Notes under the pieces: model-generated | The model's input: the letters and a program-made list of their open reading frames with translations, nothing else | Databases searched by the model: none | Told to the model about the DNA's origin: nothing | Part shown: piece by piece, positions 36,181 through 48,540 of the stretch | Layout of the letters: the number at the start of each line of letters is the position of its first letter | Position numbering within the stretch: the first letter of the stretch is position 1 | NCBI GenBank assembly: GCA_963969595.1 | Contig: OZ018413.1 | Span: forward strand, 7,996,211 to 8,060,210 | DNA from: Neckera pumila | Lineage: Eukaryota > Streptophyta > Bryopsida > Hypnales > Neckeraceae | DNA length: 64,000 nucleotides | Reading direction: 5' to 3' | Translations under genes and position numbers: made by a program

Positions 36181-36599
36181 TTTTTGGCCTTGTGTGACTC
36201 CATCTCTCTAAAATAAATGGATTGCATTGAGCCTAGTATATGAAGAAATTTGAAGAAAATTTAGATGACAATGCCAAATTGCTCCAATTCTTTTTTAAAT
36301 TTTGAATGAAAATGCCTTATACAAACAAAACTCATCCAAAAATGTGGATGAAAAGATAACTCTATATAAAATTTAGATGAATACTAAAATATTTGGCTAG
36401 AACATTTTCTTGTAAATTGCCACTTTAGCACTTCTTCGAAAACCATAAAAACCAAACTAGTGCCTTGGCCATTTAGGGGTTCCAGTACAGACCCTAAAAC
36501 CACAGGCAGTCTGGGGCTGAAGAAAACAAACCCCTGCTTCTTGACTCCCGATCGACAGATTGAACCGACAAGCACCTTGGCTGCAGAGCACATTAAGCA

Positions 36600-37260
36600 C
36601 GGAACAGACTAGGGTACAACAATTTTGTAACCGTTATGTTGGTATTCAGGTCGTTAGATCACCTTGAGGTGGAGGGACACAGAGTTACTTGTCCAAATAT
36701 TGACTGGGAAGCGTGTGAAATTTGTGGAAATGAAAGTCTTGAAGACCGAATCCACTTTGCTCGAAGCATCATTGACTCCTATGAAACCGTGCAACAATAC
36801 CATCCTTGAATGCGGCGAATTTCAGAATGTCAGTGAAGATCTGGAATTGCAGTGAACATTGGAGCTACAAATTTCCAGTCACAAAGTCAAGAGTCCCACG
36901 CCCTCTATCCTTGTGGTTGGAGCAGCGCCGAATTTGAGAGTACATTCCACTTCCAAAGTGTATAACCGCACGTACTCTACTTTTTGATTGCAGCTTGGCA
37001 ATCTAGAACGCATCCAACCAACATTTGAAAAAATGGAACGCTTGAAAATTTGAAAACTCAGGGCGAGAATCCACAGCTTTTGAATTCCAGTCCAGGTGGT
37101 TTATAACCCGAAACAAACCTTGAGCTTCTCCTTTTCGCTTGCACCCGTGAACAAGCGGAGCATGCTGTGGGGGATTGCAGTTGGTGTCTACCGATGTTGG
37201 CAACGAGATTGGAGTGGAGGCGGACGATGCTCTTACCGGGCCATTTTTCACGAGGTAAGC
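36600..37260 (+). other. Possible exon remnants, product unknown
   Basis: A 57-codon frame from ATG 36636 to TGA 36807-36809 carries CEICGNESLEDRIHF, a CxxC-like patch. A second open patch lies at 37100-37255 before a GTAAGC donor-like site. Codon-like composition is higher than in the flanks. They precede the palindrome-flanked element at 37590 and might be its 5' exons or an older gene fragment. Nothing is recognised with confidence. Confidence 0.25.
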
Positions 37261-37595
37261 TATGCATTCCTATCTATTACAGTGAAATTTTGAGCCTAAA
37301 TGTTTCATCAGTCGAATGCATGCTACAGCAATTTTGTGAAACTCTTTAAGCACACGTAGATTGAGAGTGAAGAAGAGTCCGAGTGCGGGTGGTTGCTCCA
37401 AGCAATAGATTTACTTACAATAAACTCACCTAGTGAAGTGATCACCATGCTCTGGTGACATGGAGGTTCACTTGGAGACGGCAGAAGATAGAGCTTAACG
37501 TGCCTGTAAATACAACCATTGTGCCGTCGAATGTTGAAGAGAATGCCTAGATACGGTGATATACGATAGAGTAGTATGCGTACGTATTAGACCCG

Positions 37596-38168
37596 ATCGT
37601 GAAATCCCACGATTGGTGTTTCTAAGTGTAGTGACTCCCGCTGATCTTTGAATGGAGGAAATCAGTGACCTAGAAATCGGAGGATCACAGGATTGTAGTA
37701 TCGTGGGATCTCACAATCTTGGTTTCGTGGGATCCCACGATTGACTAGACCAAATTTGATTTTGGGCCCCGTTAACTTTGGACGATGTTTCTCTCGGTTC
37801 CGGACAATTAGGGGATCCTATGGTCTCTCTTTCCAATGCATAGATCTTGAGATCTTTGTTTCGTGGATCTTAGAATGTCCTGGTCATGGGATCATACGAC
37901 CGATTAGATATGAGATTGGGATATGTCCGCATGATTAAGTTTGTTTACTTATTAATTAGCATTTCACTCCCTCCAGGCGTAATTCTATAGGAGGATTGTG
38001 GGATGCCACGATCACTGAAAATGATGACCCTGCGACCTGTGTGTTGTGGGTTCCCACGACGCACTGAACCTTGGTGCGTAGACCTTTCTGTCTGGTTCTA
38101 GTGGCCTACTCCTCAATGTATGTACTAGCTCAATGCTCCCTTCACGGGCATCGTGTGATCGCATGATC
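37596..38168. repeat. Cluster of palindromes, consensus ATCGTGGGATCCCACGAT (5' side)
   Basis: Seven variants lie at about 37596-37613, 37700-37717, 37723-37742, 37883-37900, 37994-38013, 38042-38060 and 38148-38168. TCGTGGGATCCCACGA at 37725-37740 is a perfect 16-bp palindrome. The same motif occurs in an intron-like gap at 39763-39808 and on the far side at 43582-43680, so the motif brackets the reading frame at 38427-43510. Confidence 0.85.
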
Positions 38169-38426
38169 GCTTGTGGACTTTAGATGTTCTTGCTTACCTT
38201 GTCGGGGTACTCTTTTCATTTGCCAAGACTTGCTATCCTTAGATTCCTTGACACTATTGTTGATGATTGACTAGTTATCTTGTTTATTGTATTGGAAGTG
38301 TTTCCTTAGTAGTTAGCCAGAACTGAAGACATTGTTGTCAGGTTCCTTGGCTACAAAGGGAACGCCAATCTCTTAACTGAACTAACTCCTGGCTTTCTTC
38401 ATGATTTTTGTAGGTTCAACAAATCT

Positions 38427-41400
38427 TTGAAATCTCCTCTCTATACTTCACTAAAAATGGATTCATTTAGAGAATCCACTGCTGATGCAATTGTTCCATA
38501 TATAGGCGATGAGCATGTGGGAAGTGGATCACAAGAGTCCAGCGATGAATCTTCATTGTTCTTGACTGGTGATTGGGTTAAGCTATTTGTTCCTGGAATC
38601 GGTGAGGTCAGATCCGGGATTATTAAAGAGGTTTGTTACCAGGGCCAGCGGTTGGGTATGCCTCTACCTATAGAGCCCTGGATTTATATCCTGGTGTAGC
38701 CTCATTCCATAAAGTTAGAGCTCCAGAACTTAAGATATAACCTCCAACACAGAAGTTATAGAACATTGTATGATGTTCAGGGATGTGTCATGCTGTGGAG
38801 AATTGCCGATGTTGTAATAGCGTCAAGAGATCCACCAATGGATCTGTGTCCGTACATTTGCCTGGTTTGGACTTGATGTTCATTGGAAAGACAGATGGAG
38901 ACTCCACGTTTTGTCGGGTCGTATCATTTGCTTGAGGGCAAAAGATCATTTCCAAGATGAAACACTTGGTGAGGGCATCGTGAGTGTGATAGTCCTCGAT
39001 GTTTTTGTGGGTAACCAAGAATGTATAATGTCGCACGAGAGGTGGCCATTGTCGGAGTGCTGGTTTCCAAGCGGTCAGTCGTTGAAGGAGACGGTGGATC
39101 ATTTCGCCGCCAATCCAGATACAGATGACCCTCTCGCTTATATTGGAGGTAGAATGAAAGCACCATATCGCTTTGTAGTCCGTAAACTTAGTATAAAGCT
39201 GAAAGAATCATAGTTAGACCAGAAAACGACAGACAAAGAGATCCAAAAAATGAGCTTGCGAAAGTGCTGCAAACATCTGTGTTGTCAGCATTTTAACCAG
39301 GAGTTCACGCTGTTGATTAGACAGAAATACTACTTGAAGTCATTCGAGGACCGCCGTGAATACGGGATTGCAGTGGGAGGGCAGCTTCACGAAATGAATG
39401 GGGATTGGAAGCAAAAATTCATCACACTGAAGTGAGTGGAAGTTCATGGCATGGCATGGTATATAATTCACGGAATCCCAAAGTTGACATACCACAGTTA
39501 CATCGAGATGTACAACAACGGCGTGAATTGGGGACGCACGGAAATAAAGGGATTAAGCGATCGAGGACTCGGACTGTTCAGGTTACAAGGACTATGAAAG
39601 CCATTATCGACAAGAATGCTGATCAAATGCCCCACCAAATGCGTAGTGTCGGTAACGGCCAAGTGGACACTCTTAAATTTCTGCCTGCAGGCAGAAATTG
39701 GAAACAAGTCCATGCAGATGCCAACAAGGTAAACCCATTGATTTTGATTAATGCAATTAGTAATCGTGAGATCCCTTGACTGGATCAACGATTGGGGGAT
39801 GTCACGATTGTTCTTTTGGAATAGTGTTTGTCATTTGAGTTTGCTGGCTCTTTTTGCTCGTATTGTTTTTGAAGCTTAGTCATTTTGTTTTTCCAATTGA
39901 ATGCCGACTATGGTTTGTCGCCCATTAGCCAATTGACCATTAGTAGAATTAAGAAGGACCACTTCAATAACACCCACATTAAGCCTGTTGGAAGTTTGTT
40001 TGCAAAATGTACCCTATGCGACGATCTACAGCAATACATCTTGAAGTCCCCAAAGGGAAGCCCCCAGTACGTGGAGTTCATGAATCAGAGGGCTCATCAT
40101 CTGAGTCACCAAGTGTCTTGTCATCGTCTATATGCGTCTTGGCATGAGGAATCCAAGCAAGATCCACGGAGAATGTTATGTATAATTTACAACAAGATGG
40201 ATACATCGAAGACGGCTCTCCCTAGAATGCGGGTGACGACAAAGGCTACGACGGGTTTGGAGCAGCTTCCCATGAGCGTCACAGGAATGGTAGCTCATGG
40301 TCATGGTGACGGTGTGTACGCCCATTATGCTCCATCCTGTTGGCCAGCAAACTCCAACTTCACCTTTTCGTCTTTGGAGAGGTTGTTGCGACGACTGGAG
40401 GGTCCACCAATTCAAGAGGCAGGCGACCTCTTTCCATACCCTCCGGCGAATCCAATGTTTGAGGCACTATTAAAAGGAAAGTCGAGATGTATGGACAGCT
40501 TGACCCTCACTGAACCAGGAGCTTGGGTCGGAGGTACCCCCTTTCCTGAAAAGTTATATCTTCAACTCGACAACTCTGCTAAGGATAACAAAAACAAATA
40601 TCTAATGGCGTCGTTGTCGTTGCTCACTGCGCGAGGTGTCTTCAAGGAAATTCAAGTTGGGTTTCTACTAGTCGGACATACTCACAAGGATATCAATGCC
40701 TACTTCAGCCACCTTTTTAAGGCGCTCAAGACCAAGAACACTTTCATCGTTGCTGACCTCATGAAAGCCTTCATGCAGTCCTAAGAATTGTCATTTCTGC
40801 TGGAGTTTATATAGGGGGTGGGGGATTTCAAGGCGTTCGTGGAGGATTACCAAACCAGTGGCTCCAAAAGATTAACTGGATTTGGGGAGATGCACCTGTT
40901 CAAGTTCTATGTGGACACTGATGGAGTCCCCGTCATGAATTACATGGAGTTACGGTTGATTCAAAGTCGCTTCTATCTAATAAACCTTCTCAACGCATTT
41001 GGAGAAGAGATGAAAATGGTCGCCCCAAGCTTCCTCACGGCTGTCCAAAGCCTGTTCCATTTAAGCCCATGTGGGGCAGCAAGGTTCTCGTCACGGGTGG
41101 AAATCAAGAGAAGGCAAGGAAAATGGCACAGAAAGCTACCGTGAACAAGGGTTTCATTTTGGTGGGACTCGAGAATTACATTCAGTATTGGCAACAAGGA
41201 ATGTCAAAATGCGAGGGATTTGTAGCTGCATTTGGCCCATACGTGGAATACTGGAAGTGTGTATTGAATGAGCTGAAGGAACCACTACCTGAGTGTCCTC
41301 TGGAGTTGATGGAAGGCTTCTGGCCACAGTATGATTGGAGGGTGGCGCAAAATGGAGTCCCTCGCCAAGGAAATACGGCCCATTCCATGGATGTGATTCC

Positions 41401-43510
41401 GGAGGAAGAAGAGGAGCTCGACACTATAAGGAACCCGTGTTTTTTTGGACATCACAATTTTGATGTCTGACTGTCTGGGCTAACGTTTCCCCACGTCTAC
41501 ATGGACGTCCAAAAAATTGCATTGCTACGGACGTGCCAAAAACATCGAATTTGCATCCTAACATCAGCATGTTTTCCAGCAAACATCACCAAAAACATGG
41601 GTCAATGGGGTCCTCAAAGGTCGCCATGTGGCTGCCACCTAAGTACCACGCAGACACGGGCATCCACGTAGGAACTTTTTTCATCCATTTTTGTCTATGA
41701 TGTGGCATCTGAGGTGGCATGTGACGTGGCGGCGGAAAAAGTGACGTGGCATCCAGCAAGGATGATGTAGCATGCCAAGTCAACATATTTTTTGGTTGTC
41801 TAAGAAATTTTCTTGTTGTCTTTGAGATGTCCACTTAGACATCTGTACGTTTTCTAGAGACATTCCACTCAGACGTCCAAACATTTTTATAGACGTATTT
41901 TGAGACATCACTATAGACATTTACATTTCTCATGACATCAATGTAAACATCTATTTTTCATCATGAATACCTGTAGCAATGTTTGATATGATTTAGAGGA
42001 ACAAAATGATGTCACATTAGACATTCATGTCATAGAATGCACTATTCGATATAATGTTAATATGGACAATCTCACATGTCTCATATGACGCCTACATGCA
42101 TGTCATAATGTCCAATATAACATGTCATATACAATACAACATACATTATATATCATATATAATATACCATACATTATACATCATACATAATATATCATAT
42201 ATTATACATCATATACCATATATAATATGTCATACAAAATACATCATAATTGGCAATTATGTCACATGGCTTCAAAAGCCACTTAATGTGAGTTTATAGA
42301 GGGGAGAAAACGGGCTCTTTATACAAGTAGAGTGGTAGGAGGGAAGACAAACTATATGGGACATTGAAAATGCTGGATTTAAATTTTTGTAGAACATGAC
42401 ACAGACGTCCAACATGATGTTTTTTACATGTCTCAAAGGCCACTCTGATGATGTCTCCATAAACATTATACCAATTGTGACTGTTTTCTAAAACATCTAG
42501 AAGTCTACAAAAACGTCCAAAGAAACATCTCAACGTTTAATGTGATGTCTCTCTTGACATCTCTGTGTCTAATTAGACATCTCTAATATGAGTGTAGAAA
42601 ACGCAAAGAGACAGTCCAACTATGCTGACATGGCATGCCACATCAGCATAACTTTATGCCATGTCAACTAATTTATACGTGGCATGCCACATCATATGCC
42701 ACGTCATCTTATTTTCCCCCCAAGCTGCCTGATGGCTGCCTAATTCCTTTTTTTTTAACCTCGGTCAGACTATTATCTAAGAATAAAGTAATTTCCACAA
42801 ATTTATCCTCCGTGAAATTTTTTCCTTAAAGCTGATGTGGCAGTCTATGTTTCTGCAGACGGCTCGCCGGACATCAATGAGTCCTTAAAAATGTCATCAA
42901 AAACGTCGATGTCAATGGTAACACCAACTTGTTTTCATTCAAATTTACCGCAATCATCTGAAACATCATCGGAATTTTTTTGAAATTGCAATCCTTCTCT
43001 TTAACATCTTGATGTCTCCGTGGACATAGTATGTTTGGCCTTGGACATCGCATGTTTTTGCTCTGACATCCAAAAAAACACGGGTTCTTTATAGTGCGAA
43101 CTTTATTGTGGCCCCGCAAATGAAGCGCCAAGGGAAAGATTCAATCCGTGGCTGGACATACAATTGGGCTCATGGGTACTTCTCAAGCCGGAAGTCCCAG
43201 AAACATGTGTTGTTTGGCAAGGAAGAGCATTGTCTACTGTATACAGACTGGAAGGAGACGCAAATTATGGGAATTTTTTGCTTCAGTACTGGCAACCAGA
43301 TAACTCTGAAAGTATGCTGGAATTGAAGTCCGGAATTGCTGGTACAATAAATGGGTTGTTGAAGATTCAGCCCCTACCTGGGTTGATGCAGCTGCTCTGG
43401 CGTATGCGAATTGGTCAAAAATAGTGGATCCAAAATCAAGGACCATTCCTAAGGAGAGTAGGGAGGCTGCCTTAGCAAATTTGAATCGGGCAAACGTGGT
43501 GGATCCATGA
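38427..43510 (+). pseudogene. Relic of a DUF7869-like protein gene of a probable mobile element
   Basis: Decayed coding blocks run in order. 38427-38699 is acidic/Ser-rich with FVPGIGEVRSG. 38911-39213 contains MSHERWPLSECWFP. 39250-39435 begins KCCKHLCCQHFNQEF, a Cys cluster, then an R..YYLKSFEDRREY patch. 39440-39728 has NADQMPHQMR. 39885-40784 has CDDLQQY, then LYLQLDNSAKDNKNKY and VGHTHKDINAYFS, whose Asp/His-rich spacing suggests an RNase H-like fold (inference). C-terminal blocks run to 43510 with DIQLGSWVLLKPE and LLQYWQPDNSE. I recall these motifs in DUF7869-type proteins of unknown function, numerous in seed-free plants. Damage: TAA and TAG in frame near 40782 and 40815, frameshifts near 40980 and 43343, and a CACTA element at 41422-43096. 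39729-39880 may be an intron (GTAAAC donor). Confidence 0.65.
41422..43096. mobile_element. Non-autonomous CACTA (En/Spm-type) DNA transposon, 1675 bp
   Basis: The ends are CACTATAAGGAACCCGTGTT and (right) ACACGGGTTCTTTATAGTG, giving inverted termini CACTATAARGAACCCGTGTT. The 3-bp CGA occurs directly on both sides (41419-41421 and 43097-43099), the target size of this superfamily. Subterminal copies of GACATC, GATGTC and GACGTCC are numerous on both sides, another CACTA trait. The middle holds AT dinucleotide-rich DNA (42120-42250). No transposase frame is present. Confidence 0.93.
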
Positions 43511-43581
43511 TCAAGCGCCTTGTCTTTGAATAGTAATCCATTGTGAGAACACCCGACTTATGATGGAGTAGCGCGCCTATT

Positions 43582-43680
43582 GTAATATCTCACAATGCAT
43601 TGCGGGGGTTGTCGCGGCCATCATTAGATCTCACGATGCATTGTTCAGGTCGTTGCGGACATCGTGAGATCCCACGAGGC
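43582..43680. repeat. Cluster of the same palindromes (3' side)
   Basis: Three variants: ATATCTCACAATGCAT (43585), TTAGATCTCACGATGCA (43623) and ATCGTGAGATCCCACGAGG (43661). They match the 5' cluster at 37596-38168 and follow the last stop of the interrupted reading frame. Confidence 0.75.
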
Positions 43681-44970
43681 TTTCCACGTCCAGGTAGCTT
43701 AGTCGTAAGTTAGGTTTTCTAGGTACACTACCCTATTTGAGTTTGACTGTTATACGATGAACTTCTCAATGTTGTTTTTATGTGACATGTAATAGCATCA
43801 TAAATCTTTATGAATACATGAATTCATTTATGGTGTTCATTATGCGTGCAAAATACGGACAGTCTGTCGCAGCACAGGGCAAGTAAATTCCAAATTATAC
43901 CCCAAAAATCATTCTAAAGCATAACAAAGTGATTCTAAAGATCGAACCCGCAAGATTCCTATGAAGTATCTAGCCTTATCTAGTCTCTAAGCTTAGTCAG
44001 TATCCATTTTTCCCTTTCTGGTCCTAATACCACAACCAGAAACACAATAACACCGAAAACTACAATCAGACCCTTCTCTCCTTTCTCGATCTGGCTATCT
44101 ATCCAATCCGGTCTCATCAACTCCTATTCATTCTTACTCTCATCCGATTTAGTTTTATCTTTGTTTCACCATCAGAGGGTTTGCCTCTTGCTTTTGAGAG
44201 TGGCAAGCCCGCCACTCCTTCCGTGACTTTTAGTGGCTAAAGATCCACTTTTCTATCTTCCAATCTCCTACACTAATCCGGATCTGATTTGATCCTTCAC
44301 AACAATCCAGAGAACTCTCCGGATCACAGGTCACATAAAGATCCCCTGTACGATCCTCTCATACTACAACGACCTTAGCGCCAAGTTCCATTTGTACAAA
44401 GTCAGGTGGTTACAAGTGTACCCGTCCGTTCCAACATTGACTAAAGCTCTTCCATTTACCAATTAGGGCAACGAGATCTCTCCAGAGATTGGACACTCAA
44501 CCAAATTTTCCACCCAAGAGCTTTACTGCGACTAAGGAATCCTTCCCTATCTGCCTAGCCTAACAATGGCTGTCTCGCCTGGAAATTTAAACCTTAGAAG
44601 TGCTGAGGAACTGAAATCCACTCCCAATTTTTTCCCTACCCGCTCACTTGCACATAAGATCAAAACAAGAATACCAAAGAGAAAATTCACCCTCAAACCG
44701 GCGTGTGCCTTCCTAACTCCTCACCACACAACCCTGCCACACATGGGAGAGACACACAACAAGAAGCCAATAGAAGGTACAAGCAAAGTTTGGGCAAAGA
44801 AGACTTGCAGCTTCCAAACATGGGCCGGCTTATATACAACTTGATTTACAAAGGCAAAAAGGCCTCCGAAAATCCGTGTGGAACTTCTGGGTTTAATCCT
44901 AATTGGCTAGACCAGATCAACATCCGATCCAGTCCTAACTATCTTACACCAAAAATACATTCCTACCTAC
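43681..44970. other. Non-coding stretch between two element relics
   Basis: No supported gene. From about 43,900 it is pyrimidine/CA-rich and may be the 3' non-coding part of the minus-strand element at 44971-46623. The open frames at 44566-44844 and 44703-44999 overlap and look non-coding. A minus-strand TATATAAGCCGGCCC word at about 44826-44840 resembles TATATAAAGGCTGGTCG at about 46893-46909, hinting at diverged repeats flanking the element. I could not align full LTRs. Confidence 0.35.
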
Positions 44971-46623
44971 CTAACCTGCAATTCTCCCACCCAGTGTAGG
45001 GCTCTTAGGTTTCGTGAGTAGTTGGTTGAAGACTTCGGTCAAGTTCCTGCTCTGTTCCCCGGCAGCAGGATCCAGAAGATCTGATTCTGGCGATGAGTCT
45101 AGATGGATTGCTTGTCCAGGCCCAGACCTTCGTTAGCTCTCCTTTGACTCGGGAGTCTAATTCTTGGGCCCCCTTGGATTTGATCCTCCTGCCGCAAACG
45201 ATTCCGGCAGCAAGAGGTCCGAAAGTTGGATCTCCTTGAAGTACATGGACCCGTTCAGCTTTTGGCTGCTGACGTCCATCCGCTTGGCTGCAACTCGCGC
45301 CGCCACCATTGCTGCTTCCACCCAATCGGTAAAGTCAATTAGGATCCAAACTATTCAGGAATCGGATACTTTCTTATCCTCGTGTACTCCCTTGTCAAAT
45401 AACTCCACCTTGACAGCGGCGGATCCAAATGCTCCAAAGGTGACCTTCACCATTTCGGCCACCTTCCGGGTTGCATCCGCCATCTCCCGTACGACAGTCT
45501 TATCTTCTTTGAGGGCAACCATCCCTGCCTTCAAAGTGTCGACTTCCTCCTGAAGCCGACAAATCTCTGCCTCTTGCTTCTAGTGCTCATCTGAATTGGT
45601 GATGTGTTGTGCTATCTTAGCCGGTAGCCTGCTGTCTCTTGGAGCACCAACTAGCTCTCTGATACTGCAGAAGGTCCTTCTCTTGACCTTCCAATCCGCT
45701 AGTATTCCGCAGAGGATGTCGGTCAACTAATTGAACGGATCAATCGGGTCTTCGAGATCTGGTATCTCCACTTCCGGTCCCTGTTCAGGAGTTGACCGGT
45801 CAGTAGGAGGGGTTCCTCTCTTATGAGGAGGCGTTGTTTTCATCCGCTTTCTTGTATTAAAGTGCTCCTTTTCATCTTCTTCTTCCATCTTGGGTTCGGA
45901 TCTGGATATGTCCTCCGGTTCGTCATCCAAACCCAACTCCTCATACTTCAGGATGGATTCCTGAATGTTCCACGTCTTCTCCTCCGTGTCGGTGAGAAGT
46001 TGGTTGCGCTGGTAGAGGTGAAAGAGATAGGGACTCAAAGGAGTGGCCCTACTCTTTCCAACTCTTGTCACAAGTTGGGACACCAGATTGCAAAAGATCC
46101 GAGCCCAGTTCACCTTCCGTTCTCCATTTAGGGCCCCAAAAACAGTGTTGCCGAGGGTCATCATCACCCTCATCGGCTTCTCCAAGTGGATGACCGGAAT
46201 CAAGAATTGGAGGAGGCAGAGGTGTCGTTTGTTTATGCAATCCGTGATCGCATATCCGTCCTTGTTGCTCGGCTCTCCATGAAACTTATTATGGATGAAC
46301 TTAGCCCTCCGTACCGCCATGCCTGAACCCTCTAACCAAAAGTTGTAGACCTCTCTCCACCTCTCTTCTTTCCACTCGGTTGGGCGCCCTCGGACAGTAT
46401 TGTCGAACTAATTCAACATTTTGTCCTTCATCTCTCTCACCATTTGCTCCTCTCTAAACCTCCAGGGTTTATCCATCAATCCTACACAGCCCATCGCGTT
46501 GAGGTCATCCATGAGCTCGGTCTTTGCCGGTTCCTTGGAAGGTATGATCGGAACTACTTTCCGGACTTTAATCTCGGAGGAGGAACTGGGCACTCCCGGT
46601 TTGCTCTTGTAAAGCTGAGGCAT
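44971..46623 (-). pseudogene. Transposon/retroelement-like protein, 551-codon frame with six in-frame stops
   Basis: From ATG 46623 (minus) one reading frame runs without a frameshift to TAG 44971-44973. It is interrupted by TAG 46408, TAG 45727, TAG 45580, TGA 45355, TAG 45157 and one TAA close downstream near 45141. The N-terminal third has MDDLNAMGCVGLMDKPWRF and YNFWLEG. The middle has MTLGNTVFGALNGER and PLSPYLFHLYQRNQ, resembling the 'putative plant transposon protein' type found with plant retroelements (tentative). Acidic and Lys-rich linkers follow, then a likely coiled coil (ICRLQEEVDTLKAGMVALKE). Each stop can come from CAG, CAA or CGA by C-to-T change. No reverse transcriptase or integrase was seen nearby. 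Confidence 0.55.
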
Positions 46624-46892
46624 AGACACAAATTTAGCTAGCTCGATCCTTTCCGATCGCTACCTCACTCTCTCCTAGCCGCACGTCCCGTTCCTCACTT
46701 TTCCTCGTCTGATCTCCACCAGAAAACAACACAACACCTCCAACCCACACAACCTCGACCGCTCGCGCACTCTCACGCACTCGCACTGAAGTTTCCACGC
46801 ATATAATGGTTCTGGCGTAGACGAAGGCGTTAAAGTGCTCAAGGTCAGCTCCAAAACTTGAGGAAAGTAAAGGAGCAAAAATAGGGACGACC

Positions 46893-46909
46893 AGCCTTTA
46901 TATAGTCCC
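46893..46909 (-). promoter_or_regulatory. TATA-like box, minus strand
   Basis: On the minus strand, GACTATATAAAGGCTGG lies about 270 bp upstream of the ATG at 46623 and in the right orientation to drive that frame. Prediction only. Confidence 0.4.
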
Positions 46910-48245
46910 AAGACCCCTGACTGGTCATTATGACCTTTTCCGGTCCGATCCATAGCAATCCGGTTCAACCCTAATTCGATCCGAGATAAATCCCGGATGT
47001 GATTCCGCTCCTGAGTACTAATACTCTGACTGGATCAGATCCAATTTACCCCTTACTTTCTTAGCTTTGTCTATCTTCAATCTTCTTCTGACTCCTAACA
47101 GGATCCGGATTCTAATTACTTGTTTCCGTTCCAACTTTTAGGTAAGCAAGGGAAAACCAAAAATTCTGGTTGCGACTCAGTCACCTGATATGTGAAGCGT
47201 GGGCTGTTTTTTCTTTCATCTGTTGAAATGGAAGTATTCATGTTTTTATCAATGACAAATACAATATTTGGATTATACATGCACAAAGATTAGTCTGAAT
47301 ATGCATTTATTTTTTTACCCTTTCACTCCCTCTTGGAATTCCAGTCGACTTTGTTTTACATGTTCACAATTATATGGACATCAAAGATTGGATATATTTC
47401 AACACTGATAGAACCCCAATTTTCTCCACACAAATTGAAATCTCTTAGATGGAATAGTATACTAGCCGATATTCATCAGTCTACAGATGTATGCTGAATG
47501 TGTGAGCACTTGTGACTCACTTGTCTACAGTCCTTTCATTCCATTGGATGTAGTGTGAAATGACAATATTTCTTGTGTTAGCACTCCATCGGAGGATCTC
47601 CTGCTTAGATAAAATTGGTCTCCTTCTTTCCAAGAGGAAGTGCTTAATTGATGATTCTGAAGTGATGTTTGGGGCTTCCAGTGAATTTCAAGTTTTCCTC
47701 TATGAATGTATCTATAAATTGCACTATCTACAGCACATGAATCAAATTATAGTGCTTCAACACAAAGATTGTCAATGAAACCGACGTATATTTGACAACC
47801 TTGTCAAGGAATCTCCCGATGCATTCGTTTCAAACAAAATGCTGAGTGAGGGATTAATATGAGGCTCGGAGCCGTATTTGCTTGAACTGGTTGTCATCGT
47901 GGGATCTCTCAATAGGTTCAGAGACGTGAGCTGTAAACGGGATGCTATAAACATTGTGTTGTAAATGGGATGCTGAAATTATGGAAACCCGGTCCACAGA
48001 TCTCCCAATTCAGGCACGTGAACTCTAGCACAGTCAACTACAGAACAATAATTTACAATTTTTCTAGCATTTCCAAACACATGAAGAAGCACTCTCCAAA
48101 AGACTTATGAGTGCAGAAATTGAGGTAGATTGGGGGATTTCACCATCTCTTTAATTCTGGACTATTGAAAGTGCAGAAGTAGTTAAATATGGCATATTAC
48201 ATAATCTTGCATTTAGTTACTTTAGTTAGACCATTAGTTAGTAGG
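46910..48245. other. Intergenic DNA, nothing recognised
   Basis: Short open frames only (for example 47560-47778). No family resemblance or repeat partner was seen. Confidence 0.5.
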
Positions 48246-48540
48246 CATTAGAGGAGTTTTGGGCCTCCTAAGAGACTGCGAGTTTCCGGACTGTGGGAAC
48301 TTTGCAAGAATGCTGAAATGTTGCCAAATGGCCAAGTTGACGTAGCCAAGCGACTGCCATGTCATTTTTGAAAAAAAAAAAAAAAAAAAAAAAAATTGTT
48401 AAAATGATATTTTGGTAAAAAAAATTTTTTTTTTTTTGAAGAAAAAAATTTGACACACCCGTACCGTTGTTTCCTAAATCTGGACAGACTGGGGAACGGG
48501 CCTGAACCAGTCTTCTGAGGCCCCCAAAACTCCTCTAATG
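48246..48540. mobile_element. CATTAG-family MITE, 295 bp
   Basis: CATTAGAGGAGTTTTGGG at the left end and CCCCAAAACTCCTCTAATG at the right end are inverted repeats. A long A-run/T-rich centre and a GACTGCCATGTCA segment match the other copies. Confidence 0.82.

Noticed and set aside
41480..43090. Transposase gene within the CACTA element
   Set aside because: Frames there are short and AT-rich with no transposase motif, so the element is non-autonomous.
43850..47150. LTR retrotransposon with paired LTRs around the minus-strand frame
   Set aside because: Only short TATA-like words resemble each other. I found no matching long ends, primer-binding site, reverse transcriptase or integrase.
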